A DNA stretch of 64,000 nucleotides from positions 22,406,001 to 22,470,000 of the forward strand of contig NC_064826.1 in the NCBI RefSeq assembly GCF_024166365.1, read 5' to 3'. The notes beneath the pieces were generated by a model, which had not been told where the DNA came from, did not search any database, and worked only from the letters and a program-made list of their open reading frames with translations. Source of the stretch: Elephas maximus indicus (lineage: Eukaryota > Chordata > Mammalia > Proboscidea > Elephantidae). Position numbers and translations under genes: made by a program. Shown piece after piece: positions 11,750-22,469 of the stretch (the stretch's first letter is position 1; each line of letters begins with the position of its first letter).

Positions 11750-13103
11750 TTCTTGTTGTTAGGTGCCCTTGAGTCAGTTCTGACTCATAGCGGCTGTCGT
11801 GGATTGAATTATGTCCCCTAAAAGTATCTATCAACTTGGCTGGGCCATGATTCCCAGTATTGTGTGATTGTCCACCATTTTGTCATCAGATATGATTTTC
11901 CTATGTGTTGTAAATCCTGTATCTATGATATTGATGAGATGGGATTATCGGCAGTTAGGTTAATGAGGCAGCACTCACTCTACAAGACTGAATTGTGTCT
12001 TGAGTCAGTCTCTTTCAAGATATAGAAGAGAGAAACTAGCAGACGGACATAGGGACCCCATAACACCAAGAAATAAGAACCAGAAGAATAACACGTCCTT
12101 TGGACCCGAGGTTCCTGCACTGAGAATCTGTTCTACCAGAATGATTGATGACAAGGACCTTCCCCCAGAGCCATCACAGGAAGAAAGCCTTCCTCTAGAG
12201 TTGGCTCCCTGAATTTGGACTTTTGATTACTAGACTGTGAGAGAATAAACTTCTGTTTGTTGAAGCCATCCACCAGTGGTATTTCTGTTACAGTGGCACT
12301 AGATAACTAAGACAGTGACTCTATGTACAACAGAACAAAACACTGTCTGGTCCTGCAGCATCTTCACAATTGTTGCCAGGTATTGAGTCCATTGTTGCAG
12401 CCACTGTATCAATCCACCTCTCTGAGCGTCTTCCTCTTTTTCACTGACCATCTACCTTACCAAGCATGATGTCCTTCTCCAGGGACTGGTCTTTCCTGAT
12501 AACATGTCAAAGCACATGAGATGAAGTCTCACCATCCTTGCTTCTAAGGAGCATTCTGGCTGTACTTCTCCCAAGACACATTTGTTCGTTCTTCTGTCAG
12601 TCCATGGTATATTCGATATTCTTTGCCAGCACCCTAATTCAAAAGCACCAATTCTTCTTCAGTCTTCCTTATTCGTTGTCCAGCTTTCACATGCATATGA
12701 GGCGATTGAAAATACCATGGCTTGGGTCAGGTGTAACTTAGTCCTCAAAGTGACATCTTTGCTTTTTAACACTTTAAAGAGGTCTGTTGCAACAGATTTG
12801 CCGAGTGCAGTATGTCATTTGATTTCTTGACTGCTGCTTCCATGAGCATTGATTGTGGACCCAAGTAAAATGAAATCCTTGACAACCTCAATATTTTCTC
12901 TGTTTATCACGATGTTGCTTATTGGTCCAGTTGTGAGGATTCTGTTGTTGTTGTTGTTGAGGTGTAATCCGTAGTGAAGGCTGTGGTCTTTAATCTTCAT
13001 CAGCAAGTGCTTCAAGTCCTCCTTGATTTCACCAAGCAAGGTTGTGTCATCTGTATGTCGCAGATTGTTAATGAGTCTTTCTCTAATCCTGATGCATAAG
13101 TTG
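11750..13103 (-). mobile_element. RTE LINE 3' portion, split by an LTR
   Basis: The 3' tail occupies 11,750-11,805, and the body resumes at about 12,317 (tctatgtacaacagaac) and runs to about 13,103. The solo LTR between them inserted later. Inverse translation gives the BovB-like C-terminal region. The reverse-transcriptase catalytic region near 13,045 is mutated (xDDT) and the copy is broken by stops. Confidence 0.85.
11806..12316 (+). mobile_element. Solo LTR, MaLR/MLT1-like
   Basis: Starts tgtcgtggattgaattatgt and ends agataactaagaca. Near the 3' side it has the MaLR-type phrase gactgtgagagaataaactt. It lies inside an RTE element, with about 5 bp of flank (gcggc versus gtgac) compatible with a diverged TSD. 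A second copy lies inverse at 39,606. No internal retroviral genes remain. Confidence 0.8.
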
Positions 13104-13525
13104 TAAATTTGATTTGAAAAACCAAATTCAATATAATTTATTATATGCTTTTCAAGTTGCTTCTAAATTTATACACTTAGATCACTTCATGTATTTAAAG
13201 AAATTACGGTGACTCAAAAACCCTTCCAAACTATTATGCGGGGTGATATTAATAAGTACTGTATTAGAAAAAAAATTCAAAATGAATGTGATAATCTGAG
13301 TTAAAACCAACATTGGTTAGGGATGAAAAACTGATGCAATTGGCTTCAAGTGGTAACAATATATAGACTCTTGCTTTGTATCCATAAAACTGGGGTGAAA
13401 AAAAGTTTATTTTCAGATAGTACAGAAAATTAGTCATTACAACATTCCAACAAGGACCACCAGCAAGCCAAATCTGTGGCGCAATTCACTGGCTTCCACT
13501 CTTGGTCCACTCTCAGCTCTGTATT
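13104..13525. other. AT-rich stretch, no gene seen
   Basis: Nothing recognisable. Confidence 0.4.
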
Positions 13526-13728
13526 TTTGCTGGCAGTGCAGTGGTTAAGTGCTCAGCTGCTAACCAAAAGGCCGGTGGTTTGAACCCACCATTGGCTCCA
13601 CAGGAGAAAGCTGTGGCAGTCTGCTTTCATAAAGATTATAGCCTTGGAAACCCTATGGGGCAGTTCTACTCTGTCCTACAGGTTGCTATGAGTCTCAGTG
13701 GCTTGATGGCAGTGGGCTTGGTTATTGT
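13526..13728 (+). mobile_element. AfroSINE, long form
   Basis: Head gcagtgcagtggttaagtgc, then aaccaaaaggccggtggttt, central segment ataaagattatagccttgga, tail tgagtctcagtggcttgatg. Confidence 0.85.
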
Positions 13729-13884
13729 GGTTTTATAGTATCATAATTCTTGCTTCTCCCTATGTTGAAGCTGAATGACTTGACTGGTCCGTTATCACTT
13801 GTGAGGTAGGTTTCTCTTAAAATATTTTAATCAGCGTGGATTCCATAATCAATACAGCTGGCAGCATTTGCCTTTTCACGCTGT

Positions 13885-14052
13885 ACCCAAACTTGACTGC
13901 ACATTGGAATCTCTTGGTGATCTTAAGATATACTGATGCTTTAGCTCCTACTCCCAGACATTTGATCTGATTGGTATGGGATGTGACCTAAGCAACAGGA
14001 CTCTTAAAAGCCCCCAGGCAATTCTCTTGTGCAGCAAGATTTGGACACCACT
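13885..14052 (+). mobile_element. MER5/hAT-Charlie-type DNA transposon remnant
   Basis: Diverged match to the mammalian non-autonomous hAT pattern: ctgcacattggaatctcttg, ctgattggtatgggatgtga, cccaggcaattctcttgtgc and ttggacaccactgc. Confidence 0.6.
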
Positions 14053-14095
14053 GCACTTTTATTTAGGGGGCAATGGAGGCTTTTTTTTTTTTTTT

Positions 14096-14388
14096 AGAGG
14101 CTTAGTGGTAGAATTCTTGCCTTCCATGCTAGAGATCCAGGTGTGATTCCTGGACAATGTACCTCAAATGCAGGCACTACCCTCTCTCAGTGGAGGTTTA
14201 TGTGTTGCTATGATGCTGAACAGGTTTCCACAGAGCTTCCAGGCTAAGATGGACTAGGAAGAAAGGCCTGGTGATCTATTGCCAAAAATCAGCCAATGAA
14301 AACCTTATAGATCACAATGGTCTGATTCTGTTGTGCATAGGGTTGTCATGAGTTGGGGGCCAACTTGACAGCAGCTAACAACAGCAGC
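14096..14388 (+). mobile_element. Composite SINE with tRNA-Gly head and RTE tail
   Basis: The head cttagtggtagaattcttgc, followed by aggtgtgattcctgg, closely follows the tRNA-Gly(GCC) A-box and B-box sequences. The middle block contains gaagaaaggcctggtgatct and the 3' end cagcagctaacaacagcagc is RTE-like. This is the most complete of five copies in the window. Diverged from the AfroSINE head, so it is a separate SINE family sharing the same LINE tail. Confidence 0.75.
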
Positions 14389-14453
14389 ACTATTACTTAA
14401 GGAATTTTAGCTCAAGTTACTCCCTGACTAAGGCCCTTGAGGAAGAAGATTAA

Positions 14454-15173
14454 TGTGGTACCATGCATCACTTTTTTGTGGCCTTTCTCAGCATGGTCTT
14501 GTAACTCCCATCAAATGATTGGGTGGGACTGTACAAATAAGGTAATTGTGGCCCACCAAGGGGATTGGTCAGTTTTGCCGTCCTGATTGGTTTAAAAGAG
14601 AGCCAATTCCAGAGCAAGAAGGGGCTCTCACTACCACCGAAGAAGGAAGGCCAGGAGCTGAGAACATCCTTTAGAACCGGGATCCCTGTGCTGAGACCCT
14701 CCTGGAGCCAGGAAGCAGACAGATGGAGCTGTAACACCAAAGACAGTGAGAAATGACAGCAGAGAAACCAAGTCACTGGCAGGAGACAGGTAGTGCACTT
14801 CCCAGCCCTCAGAGTGGGAAAGCAGCTGAGCGCCTTCGGGCAGGAGGCTTGCTGGTGGAGTAGGGTGCCTCTGGGCACTTGGTGGACCTAGGTTTGCTGA
14901 CCCATGGAGTTAGAGCTGAGCTCCTTTGGGCTGAGCTTTAATGATGGATGAGTGGGATGGCTCGGCGTATTTATTGGCAGAGATAAACGTATCCTGAGAG
15001 TTGTCCTGAGTTATCACTGACTTGTCACTGCATTCTGAGTGTTTCTGATCCTGAATTGTAACTTGTTACTTCCCTACTAAGCCCTATAATGAGTATTGCC
15101 TGTGAGTTTTGTATGGCCATTGCAATGAATTATCAAACTCAGCAGAGAAGTAGAGAGTGCCGTGGGAGGGACA
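14454..15173 (+). mobile_element. ERVL-type LTR
   Basis: An LTR-like stretch (start tgtggtaccatg, end aca) lies directly 5' of a tRNA-Leu primer-binding site. The 3' part includes cctgtgagttttgtatggcc and cagagaagtagagagtgccg. About 720 bases. The start is the least certain point. No retroviral coding sequence follows; only about 100 bases of possible leader remain. Confidence 0.55.
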
Positions 15174-15175
15174 GT

Positions 15176-15190
15176 TGGTGTCAGAATTGG
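15176..15190 (+). other. tRNA-Leu primer-binding site of an ERVL
   Basis: TGGTGTCAGAATTGG differs by one base from the complement of the tRNA-Leu 3' end (TGGTGTCAGAAGTGG), the primer typical of ERV-L. It sits two bases after the proposed LTR end. Confidence 0.65.
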
Positions 15191-15193
15191 TAA

Positions 15194-16199
15194 AGATGGA
15201 GGAGAGAGGAGGCTTGTCTCCCTTCCACCTCACAGGAATCAGCCTTGGGCTGTTGATCTTTGATTCTCCTTCCCCCTTGTGCGTGATGTGGAAGGCAATC
15301 AGACACCACCCTATGTAATTTTTTTTACAATTAACCCATGTAAGTCACTGGAACAGGGAAAATATGGCTTTTAAAGTGTGCAGTATCATGTAAAGGCAAG
15401 TGGTAAGATGTTCTGATGGTACCAGTTAAATAATTTTTACTGTAATTTTTTTCCAGTTCTTAATTTTGTTCAATCTTATTATTCTTAGCTCTGGGCAAAA
15501 TGCCTTCTCTTTCCTCTTGGGCTTAATACCTTTTACATGTTTTTGTAACTTTTCTCCCTGTCATCTCTTGGAAGGTTCTGCATATTTAATTTTCTGCCCT
15601 TTTTCGGTGAACGAATCCCTGAAGGCTCCCATTTATATGCTTTTCTAGATTTACCATTCACGGTGTACCTGTGTCCCCAGTTTGAACGTTACGTAGGACT
15701 AGATGGTCCCAGTGAGCAGTGAGGAAAGGCAGTCTTTTGCCTCGATGCCCAGTTCAAATCAGCACTGACTTGTTTTTCACTTACGTCACTGGAAACTAAT
15801 CTCTGATTCGTTTTCCATTATTATCCCAAGATCTACTCCATTTCTCTACTGCCATTCTTCTTGCCATTTGCTCCTTACCAGGCTTCCCTATGTGTTCAAT
15901 AACTATGCAGAAAATTTTCTCAGAGGGATTGGATTTGATTTTTTCAAGGTTTAAAAAATGTTCTATTTATTAATAACTTATGTGGGCAGTTTTCATCTGG
16001 GTTGGTCTGTTTTTGTAGCCCTCCCTATTGCTTTGCCAAGATACTATTTGAAATGCGGCTTAATATGCCTTGTGCTTCCTCTTGGAAACTATTAATATAT
16101 TAAAGCCAGAACCAAAGAAACACTAGCCCATATCACAGTTGCCTTAAATGCATAGTCTTACGGCTTTTTATTTTTTCATATAAGATTTTACCCAACGCT
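15194..16199. other. No gene seen
   Basis: The first 100 bases may be ERV leader. The remainder is unassigned. Confidence 0.35.
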
Positions 16200-16520
16200 T
16201 GCATTTCTCTTACTTCCTTTTTCTGAGTATAAAAATAATACATGATCATTAAGAAAAAAATTGAAATGACAGAAAATTATTTTTAAAATCAGGAGGGAAA
16301 TTTCCTATAATTATGCTGAAGTAACTACTGTTAATATTTTGGCATTTTTCTTCTTAGTCTTTTTGTCTGTACATGTTTTTCAACTTTTTATGGCAAAAAT
16401 TTTAAATATGTGGAAAAATTGAAAGACTAGCACAGAGAATACCCGTATATCTACCATCTAGTTATTAAGATTTTGCAATAGATAATTTATCTTTCTGACT
16501 CTGTCTCTGTTTCTCTGTCT
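16200..16520 (-). mobile_element. Ancient L1 3' end remnant
   Basis: Inverse L1 3' phrases aactactgttaatattttgg and agaatacccgtatatctacc. Strongly diverged. Confidence 0.45.
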
Positions 16521-16556
16521 GTCTTTTACAGAGCTTTGAACCAGTCTGGTCGACCC

Positions 16557-16755
16557 CCTGCCGAGAATTTGCATTTCCACCCAGATGTACTGAATCAAAA
16601 TCTACATTTTAACAAGGACCTGGGTGGTTCTTGTGTGTATATAATCTCCCACGGAGCCATAAGAATCATCTGAGATCCTGTTAAAATGTAGATTCTGATT
16701 CAGTATGTCTGGGATGGAAATGCAAATTCTCAGCAGGGTTTGAACTGAAACGAAC
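16557..16755. repeat. Inverted repeat / MER5-like palindrome
   Basis: The left arm (gagaatttgcatttccaccc ... ctacattttaacaaggacc) and right arm (gttaaaatgtagattctgat ... gcaaattctcagcagg) are reverse complements over about 80 bases with roughly 15% mismatch. The motifs match the MER5A hAT family, which is itself near-palindromic, but the arms are more extended than a single MER5A. Confidence 0.65.
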
Positions 16756-16879
16756 TGGTTTCAAAGTCCTGCTCTTTTAGGAGGATGAATCATGCCTCTC
16801 TTTCCAAAAAATAAGACATTTTCTTATATAACCACAATAACATTATCATCCAAGTTAGTAAGAACTCCCAAATATAGTA

Positions 16880-17325
16880 GGATATCACTTTGATGATTAA
16901 GGTGTGCCTGACCCAAGCCATGGTTTTTTCATTGCCTCACATGCATGCAAAAGTTGAAAAAGGAAAACAGAAGGACTGATCTGTTCATACTGTCGTGTTA
17001 GTGAAGAATGTTGAATATACCATGGACTGCCAGAAAAACAAACCAGTCTTATAAGAAATATAGCCAGAATGTTCCTTAGAAGTGAGAATGGCAAAACCTT
17101 AGCTTGCTTGCTTTGGACATACTGTCATGAAATACTAATTGTTAGAAAAGACCGGTGAAAATGAGGAAACCCCTCAGTGTGATGGATTGACATAACAGCC
17201 TCAACAATGGACTCAGATATACCAGCGGTCATGAAACTGGTGTGGGACAAGGCAATGTTTCGGTTTGATACACATAAAAGGTCGCCATGAGTCAGAACTA
17301 ACTCAATGGTAACTAACAATGACAT
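16880..17325 (+). mobile_element. RTE LINE 3' end
   Basis: Sense copy starting near ttgatgattaaggtgtgcct and ending aactaacaatgacat. It encodes broken pieces of the RTE C-terminus and is 5' truncated. Confidence 0.85.
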
Positions 17326-17399
17326 TTAAAATACCTCTGATTTCCCCAAAAATCTTTTATAATTACTCTTTTTCTTTCAAACCAGGTTACTATCACGGA

Positions 17400-17830
17400 T
17401 GGCCATTGGGTGGTTTATTCTTTAGTCTCTTTCTATGACATTGCCTTTTGAAGAGACCAGTCTTGTAGAATGTTCCATATTCAGGTGGGTAATTGTTTCC
17501 TCAAGATAACATTTAGCTTGTTCTTCTGTTCCCTGTACACTGGAAGTTAGATCTAAGTCCTTGGTGAGATTTAGGGTAACATTTTTGGCAGGACTTTTTA
17601 TAGGTGTTGCTGTGTAGTTTATACTGGTCCAGGTCAGGGGGCACATAAATAAATGTAGGTTGTCTCACTAGGAGTGATGCCGTTTGATGCCCTAGCTTGG
17701 TGCAGCCATTTCTCTGTCCCCGCACCGCCCCTTTGTGATTGGCAAGTAATCTGTGGAGTGAAATTTTGGCACATTCGAATATCCAATTTCCCATTGCCTT
17801 TTCACCTAATGGTTTTAGCATCTGTTTAAA
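17400..17830 (-). mobile_element. Ancient L1-like fragment
   Basis: ctatgacattgccttttgaa, aactggaagttagatct (as acactggaagttagatct here) and ggacttttataggtgttgct follow an old mammalian repeat pattern that I associate with L1. A 102-codon minus-strand open frame across it is not a known protein. Confidence 0.4.
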
Positions 17831-17857
17831 TTCTTGCCTGAATTAATTATTTCATTG

Positions 17858-18222
17858 CTGTTGTTGTTGTTAGGTGCTGTTGATTCAATTCTGACTCATA
17901 ACGACCCTATGTACAACAGAATGAAACACAGCCTGGTCCTGTGCCCTCCTCATGATTGTTGTTATACTCGAACCCACTGTTTTAATCCACTTCCTTGAGG
18001 TCTTCCTCTTTTTTACTGACCCTCTGCTTTACCAAGCATGATGTCCTTCTCTAGGGACTGGTCCCTCCTGATCACATGTCCAAAATACATGAGACAAAGT
18101 CTCACCATCTTTGCTTCTAAGGAGCGTTCTGGCTGTACTTCATCCGAGACAGATTTGTTCTTTCTTTTGGCAGTATATTCAATATTCTTTGCTAAAGCCA
18201 CATTTCAAAGGCATCAGCTATG
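17858..18222 (-). mobile_element. RTE LINE 3' end
   Basis: Starts at a (gtt)n tail, then ggtgctgttgattcaattct. Inverse translation includes LMYFGHVIRRDQSLEKD, the conserved RTE C-terminal block. 5' truncated. Confidence 0.88.
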
Positions 18223-18379
18223 TCATTTGAGGTTGCCAAATGGCGATTATCTAATTCTATTCTTTCTGTAGTCATTAGCCTGCATTATTCTGTAAAGAAA
18301 AGCTTTCCCTCTTAAACTTTGGTTTCTCCTAAAAAGGCAGGGTACATACTTTGTTTTTTCCCTTTTCAAAGTAAATAAT

Positions 18380-18720
18380 TAGTATAATATTGCATAGTTT
18401 TTTTTTAAGCCACAAAGTTGAAATCATAATGCACATACTGTCTCTACGCTCCTTTTTAATTAATATCCTAGAGTTAACATTTTCTCATACCTGAGAAATA
18501 CTGACTTAGAATGATTTTGTAAATAGCTCCTTTTACGGCTACATACAATTTTTTTTTTTCTGTGTGGTTGTATCAAAATTTCTTTCCTATTAAATATTTG
18601 GATTGTTTCCAGTTATTCACGGTCACAATGTTGTGGAACATCTTGTGCCTCAATCTTTGCTTACATTTTGAGTTATTTCTTTGGGGTAGAGTCTGCATGT
18701 AACTTTGTAAAGCACTGGTT
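18380..18720 (-). mobile_element. Ancient L1 3' end remnant
   Basis: aaatatttggattgtttcca and cttgtgcctcaatctttgct are diverged inverse L1 3' phrases. A SINE follows at once on the right. Confidence 0.5.
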
Positions 18721-18743
18721 AGTGGCTGTCTCGGAGGCATATA

Positions 18744-18948
18744 AACCAAAAAGCCTACTGCTGTCAAACCGATTCCAACTCATAGCTACCCTATGGGACA
18801 GAGTAGAACTGCTCCATAGTGTTTCCAAGACTGTAATCTTTATGGAAGCAGACTGCCACATCTTTCTTCTGCGGAGCAGCTAGCAGGTTCGAACCACAGA
18901 CCTTTCAGTTAGCAGCTGAGTGCTTAACCACTGTGCCACCAGGGCTCC
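18744..18948 (-). mobile_element. AfroSINE, long form
   Basis: Inverse tail tgtcaaaccgattccaactc, central segment ctgtaatctttatggaagca and head ccactgtgccaccagggctc. Confidence 0.88.
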
Positions 18949-19141
18949 TTAGTTAAATGCTGGCTCCACTTTATCTATATCGTGCACTCAGCTAGTGCTG
19001 TAGTTTGCCTCATGATACCCTGTATTTTGGTTCTCTTTTTTATTTGTATGTTTTCTTTCTCAACTACCTTATAAGCCCTTTCAGGTCAGATAGTGTGTTT
19101 TATTTCTCTGTGTATTTTTGTTGTTGTTGGATTCCTGAAGG

Positions 19142-19336
19142 GCTTGTTGTATGCTCTTGAGTTGATTCGGACTCATACTGACCCCATGTGACAGAGTAGA
19201 ACTGCCCCATAGAGTTTCCTAGGCTGCAATCTTTACAGGAGCCAAGTCTTTCTCTCGTGGAGCTGTGGGGTGGTTTCGAACCTTCAACCTTTCTGTTAGC
19301 CAGCGAGCGCTTAACCATTGCACTACCAGGGCTCTC
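19142..19336 (-). mobile_element. AfroSINE, long form
   Basis: Inverse tail cttgagttgattcggactca, a partly deleted central segment, and head cattgcactaccagggctc. Confidence 0.85.
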
Positions 19337-19901
19337 TCTGTGTATCCTTAGCATCATGAATTATATTTTACTTGTTATAGACACTAAGGAAATGTTTGTT
19401 GATGATGGTGGTTTCATGCCATTTTGCCATACTGTGGCAGTTAGTGCCTTAATGCGATTAGAACGGTCTCTGATTTGGAGACTTAATGGAATTAGTGGAT
19501 TTCAGAGTTCTAATGGAAGGCTTACTTAGGTCTGTTCTCACTTAGGTCTGTTCCTCCTATTAAAAGGCTCCCTCCATCATTTTGTGTGTGTATGTAGCAT
19601 GGGATTGGCGAGAGTGCTGATGATGTGTTTCCTAAATTATTTCCATGTGCTGTACAGCACGCTGTAACCTCAGCAGTGGCGAGTCTTTTATTTTAACCCA
19701 CAGTCTATGGCATCTCTGTAGTATGCTGCTGAGATGCTCTAGCTGGATGTCACCCTCATAGTTTGGCAGATTTTTGACAGAAGACTCTGCTTAAAAGCAG
19801 GGTGGGATGAGGAGGGGGAGGTGTTAATGTTCATCTTGGGACTGTCATGTTAGGGGAGATAAAACCTTTATTACCTAGACTCATTATTTATTTACTATTG
19901 G
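19337..19901. other. No gene or repeat recognised
   Basis: Mixed-composition sequence with no recognised family. One open frame across the left edge is mostly the SINE. Confidence 0.4.
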
Positions 19902-19912
19902 TAGACATCAAT

Positions 19913-20098
19913 AAAGGAACCCTGGTGGTACAGTAGTTAAGCGCTTGGCTGTTAACCTAAAGGTCAGCAGTTCAAACCCACCAGCCACTGCAGGGGAGAA
20001 AATGGGGCAAAGATTACAGCCTTGGAAACTGTATGGGGCTGTTCTATTCGGTCCTATAGGGTCAACATTAGCCTGAATCAACTCAACTGCAACAGATT
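19913..20098 (+). mobile_element. AfroSINE, long form, with 11-bp TSD
   Basis: Head gaaccctggtggtacagtag to tail tgaatcaactcaactgcaac. The flanks tagacatcaat at 19,902-19,912 and 20,099-20,109 are an exact TSD, fixing both insertion boundaries. Confidence 0.92.
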
Positions 20099-20109
20099 TA
20101 GACATCAAT

Positions 20110-20559
20110 GATGCCCTCTAAAGAACTATTTCTTAATGCCTTATTTTCATGAAATGAGAGCTGACCCAAGGCAAAACTTTCTCCTTGGGAGTATTTTGGT
20201 GTTCTTTCAATGGAATTAAAGTCGATATTTCATTCAACATTATTACTTATAACCTACCAAACAATCTTTCTTGGTTGTACTTTACATCTATCCTTTTTAA
20301 AAAATTCACACTTTTTTAAAAATAATTTTTTAAAAAGTTTGAAACACTTTATATTCAGGACTGTTTAGCCCTGGAATTATGAATTATCTTTTAAACTATA
20401 ACTGGCAGGCAGAATCATTTTTCCTCATAGCAAGCTACATCTCTGTTGCGTAGATCACAGAATAAACTTGGAAATGAAAGATTTTATTTTATTTTTGTAT
20501 CGTTTTAAAGTGGAGGACAATTTTTTAAAATAGACTTTATATTCAGGATGGGAATTATG
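20110..20559. other. AT-rich stretch, no gene seen
   Basis: Contains the direct repeat actttatattcagga at 20,347 and 20,534. Otherwise nothing recognised. Confidence 0.4.
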
Positions 20560-22415
20560 TGTTGTTGTTGTTGTTAGGTGCTGTCAAATCGGTTCCGACT
20601 CATAGCGACCCCATGTACAACAGAACGAAACACTGCCAGGTCCTGCGCCATCCTTACAATCGTTGTTATGCTCGATCTCATTGTTGCAGCCACTGTGTCA
20701 ATCCACCTCGTTGAGTGTCTTCCTCTTTTCCGCTGACCCTGTACTATGCCAAGCATGATGTCCTTCTCCAGGGACTGATCCCTCCTGACAACATGTCCAA
20801 AGTATGTAAGACGTAGTCTCGCCATTCTTGGCTCTAAGAAGCATCCTGGCTGCACTTCTTCCAAGACAGATTTGTTCGTTCTTTTGGCAGTCCATGGTAT
20901 ATTCAATATTCTTCGCTAGCACCACAATTCAAACGCATCAACTCTTCTTCGGTCTTCCTTATTCATTGTCCACCTTTCACATGCATATGATGTGATTGAA
21001 TATACCATGGCTTGAGTCAGGCGCACCTCAGTCTTCAGGGTGACATCTTTGTTCTTCAACACTTTGGAGAGGTCCTTTGCAGCAGATTTGCCCAATGCAA
21101 TGCCTCATTTGATTTCTTGACTGCTGCTTCCATGGCTGTTGATTGTGGATCCGAGTAAAATGAAATCCTTGGCAACTTCAATCTTTTCTCCGTTTATCAT
21201 GGTGTTGCTCATTGGTCCAGTTGTGAGGATATTTGTTTTCTTTATGTTGAGGTGTAATCTATACTGAAGGCTGTGGTCTTTGACTTCATTAGTAAATGCT
21301 TCAAGTCTTTTTCACTTTCAGCAAGCAAGGTTGTGTCATCTGCATAGTGCAGGTTGTTAACGACCCTTCCTTCAATCCTGATGCCAAATTCTTCTTCATA
21401 TAGTCCAGTTTCTCTGATTATTTGCTCAGCTTACACATTGAATAAGTATGGTGAAAGAATACAACCCTGACACACACCTTTCCTGATTTTAAACCATGCA
21501 GTGTCCCCTTCTTATGTTCGATCAACTGCCTCTTGGTCTGTGTACAGGTTCCTCGTGAGCACAATTACCTGTTCTGGAATTCCCATTCTTTGCAACATTA
21601 TCTATAATTTGTTATGATCCACACAGTTGATTGCCTTCGCATAGTTAATGGACACAGGTAAACACCTTTCTGGTATTCTCTGCTTTCAGCTAAGATCCAT
21701 CTTGCATTAGCAAAGATATCTCTCATTTCATGCCCTCAAATTTTTTTTTTTTCCTGAATCCGACCTGAATCTGTGGCGTTCCCCGTTGATGTACTATGGC
21801 AACCACTTCTGAATTATCTTCAGAAAATTTTACTTGTGTGTGATATTAACGATATTGCTTGATAATTTCTGCATTCTGTTGGACCACCTTTCTTTGAAAT
21901 GAGCACAAATATGGATTTCTTCCAGCTGATTGGACAGGTAGCTGTCTTCAAAATTTCTTGGCATAGGTGACTGAGCACTTCCAGTGTAGCATCTGTTTGT
22001 TGAAAGATCTCAATTGGTATTCCTTCCATTCCTGATGCCTTCTGTACAGCTGGGACTTCTTGCTTCAATACCATTGGTTCTTGAGTATATGCTACCTCCA
22101 GAAATGATTGAATGTCAATCAATTCTTTTTGGCACAGTAACTCTGTATATTCCTTCCATCTTCTTTAGATGCTTCCTGCATCATTCAAAATTTGCCCATA
22201 GAACCCTTCAATATTGCAACTCAAGGCTTAAATTTTCTCTTCAGTTCTGTCAGCTTTGAAATGCCGAGCATATTCTTCCCTTTTGGTTTTTTAATTCCAG
22301 GTCTTTGCACGTGTCATTATAATACTTTATTTTGTCTTCTTGAGCAACCCTTTGAAATCTTCTTTTCATCTCTTTTACTTCATCATTTCTTCCATTCACT
22401 TTAGCTACTCTATGT
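20560..22415 (-). mobile_element. RTE LINE, longest copy (about 1.85 kb of 3' end)
   Basis: Starts with a (gtt)n tail and runs inverse through the RTE reverse-transcriptase gene. Visible blocks on the minus strand are the polymerase catalytic motif YADD (21,335-21,346) within a HYADDTTLLAESEKDLK context, an upstream region with WKKSIFVLISKKGG and CRNYQAISLISHTSKIF, and the C-terminal YFGHVVRRDQSLEKDIML block. The frame is broken repeatedly, so it is a dead copy. No endonuclease domain is seen, consistent with 5' truncation. BovB-like RTEs of this kind are abundant in elephants. Confidence 0.92.
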
Positions 22416-22469
22416 TCAAGAGTATATAGTAGGTGCTCAATAAGTATTTCTTGAGCCAATGAATGATTT

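Noticed and set aside
14096-14160. Functional tRNA-Gly gene
   Set aside because: Only the A-box and B-box regions are recognisable. The acceptor stem cannot be closed, the B-box is mutated (ggtgtgattcc), and it is joined to a SINE body.
17422-17821. Possible processed pseudogene on the minus strand (102 and 74 codons)
   Set aside because: The nucleotide text follows an old interspersed repeat pattern, and I could not match the translation to any protein.
20574-20906. 110-codon minus-strand ORF that could be read as a host gene
   Set aside because: It is the C-terminal part of the RTE reverse-transcriptase gene; the same block recurs in the other RTE copies.
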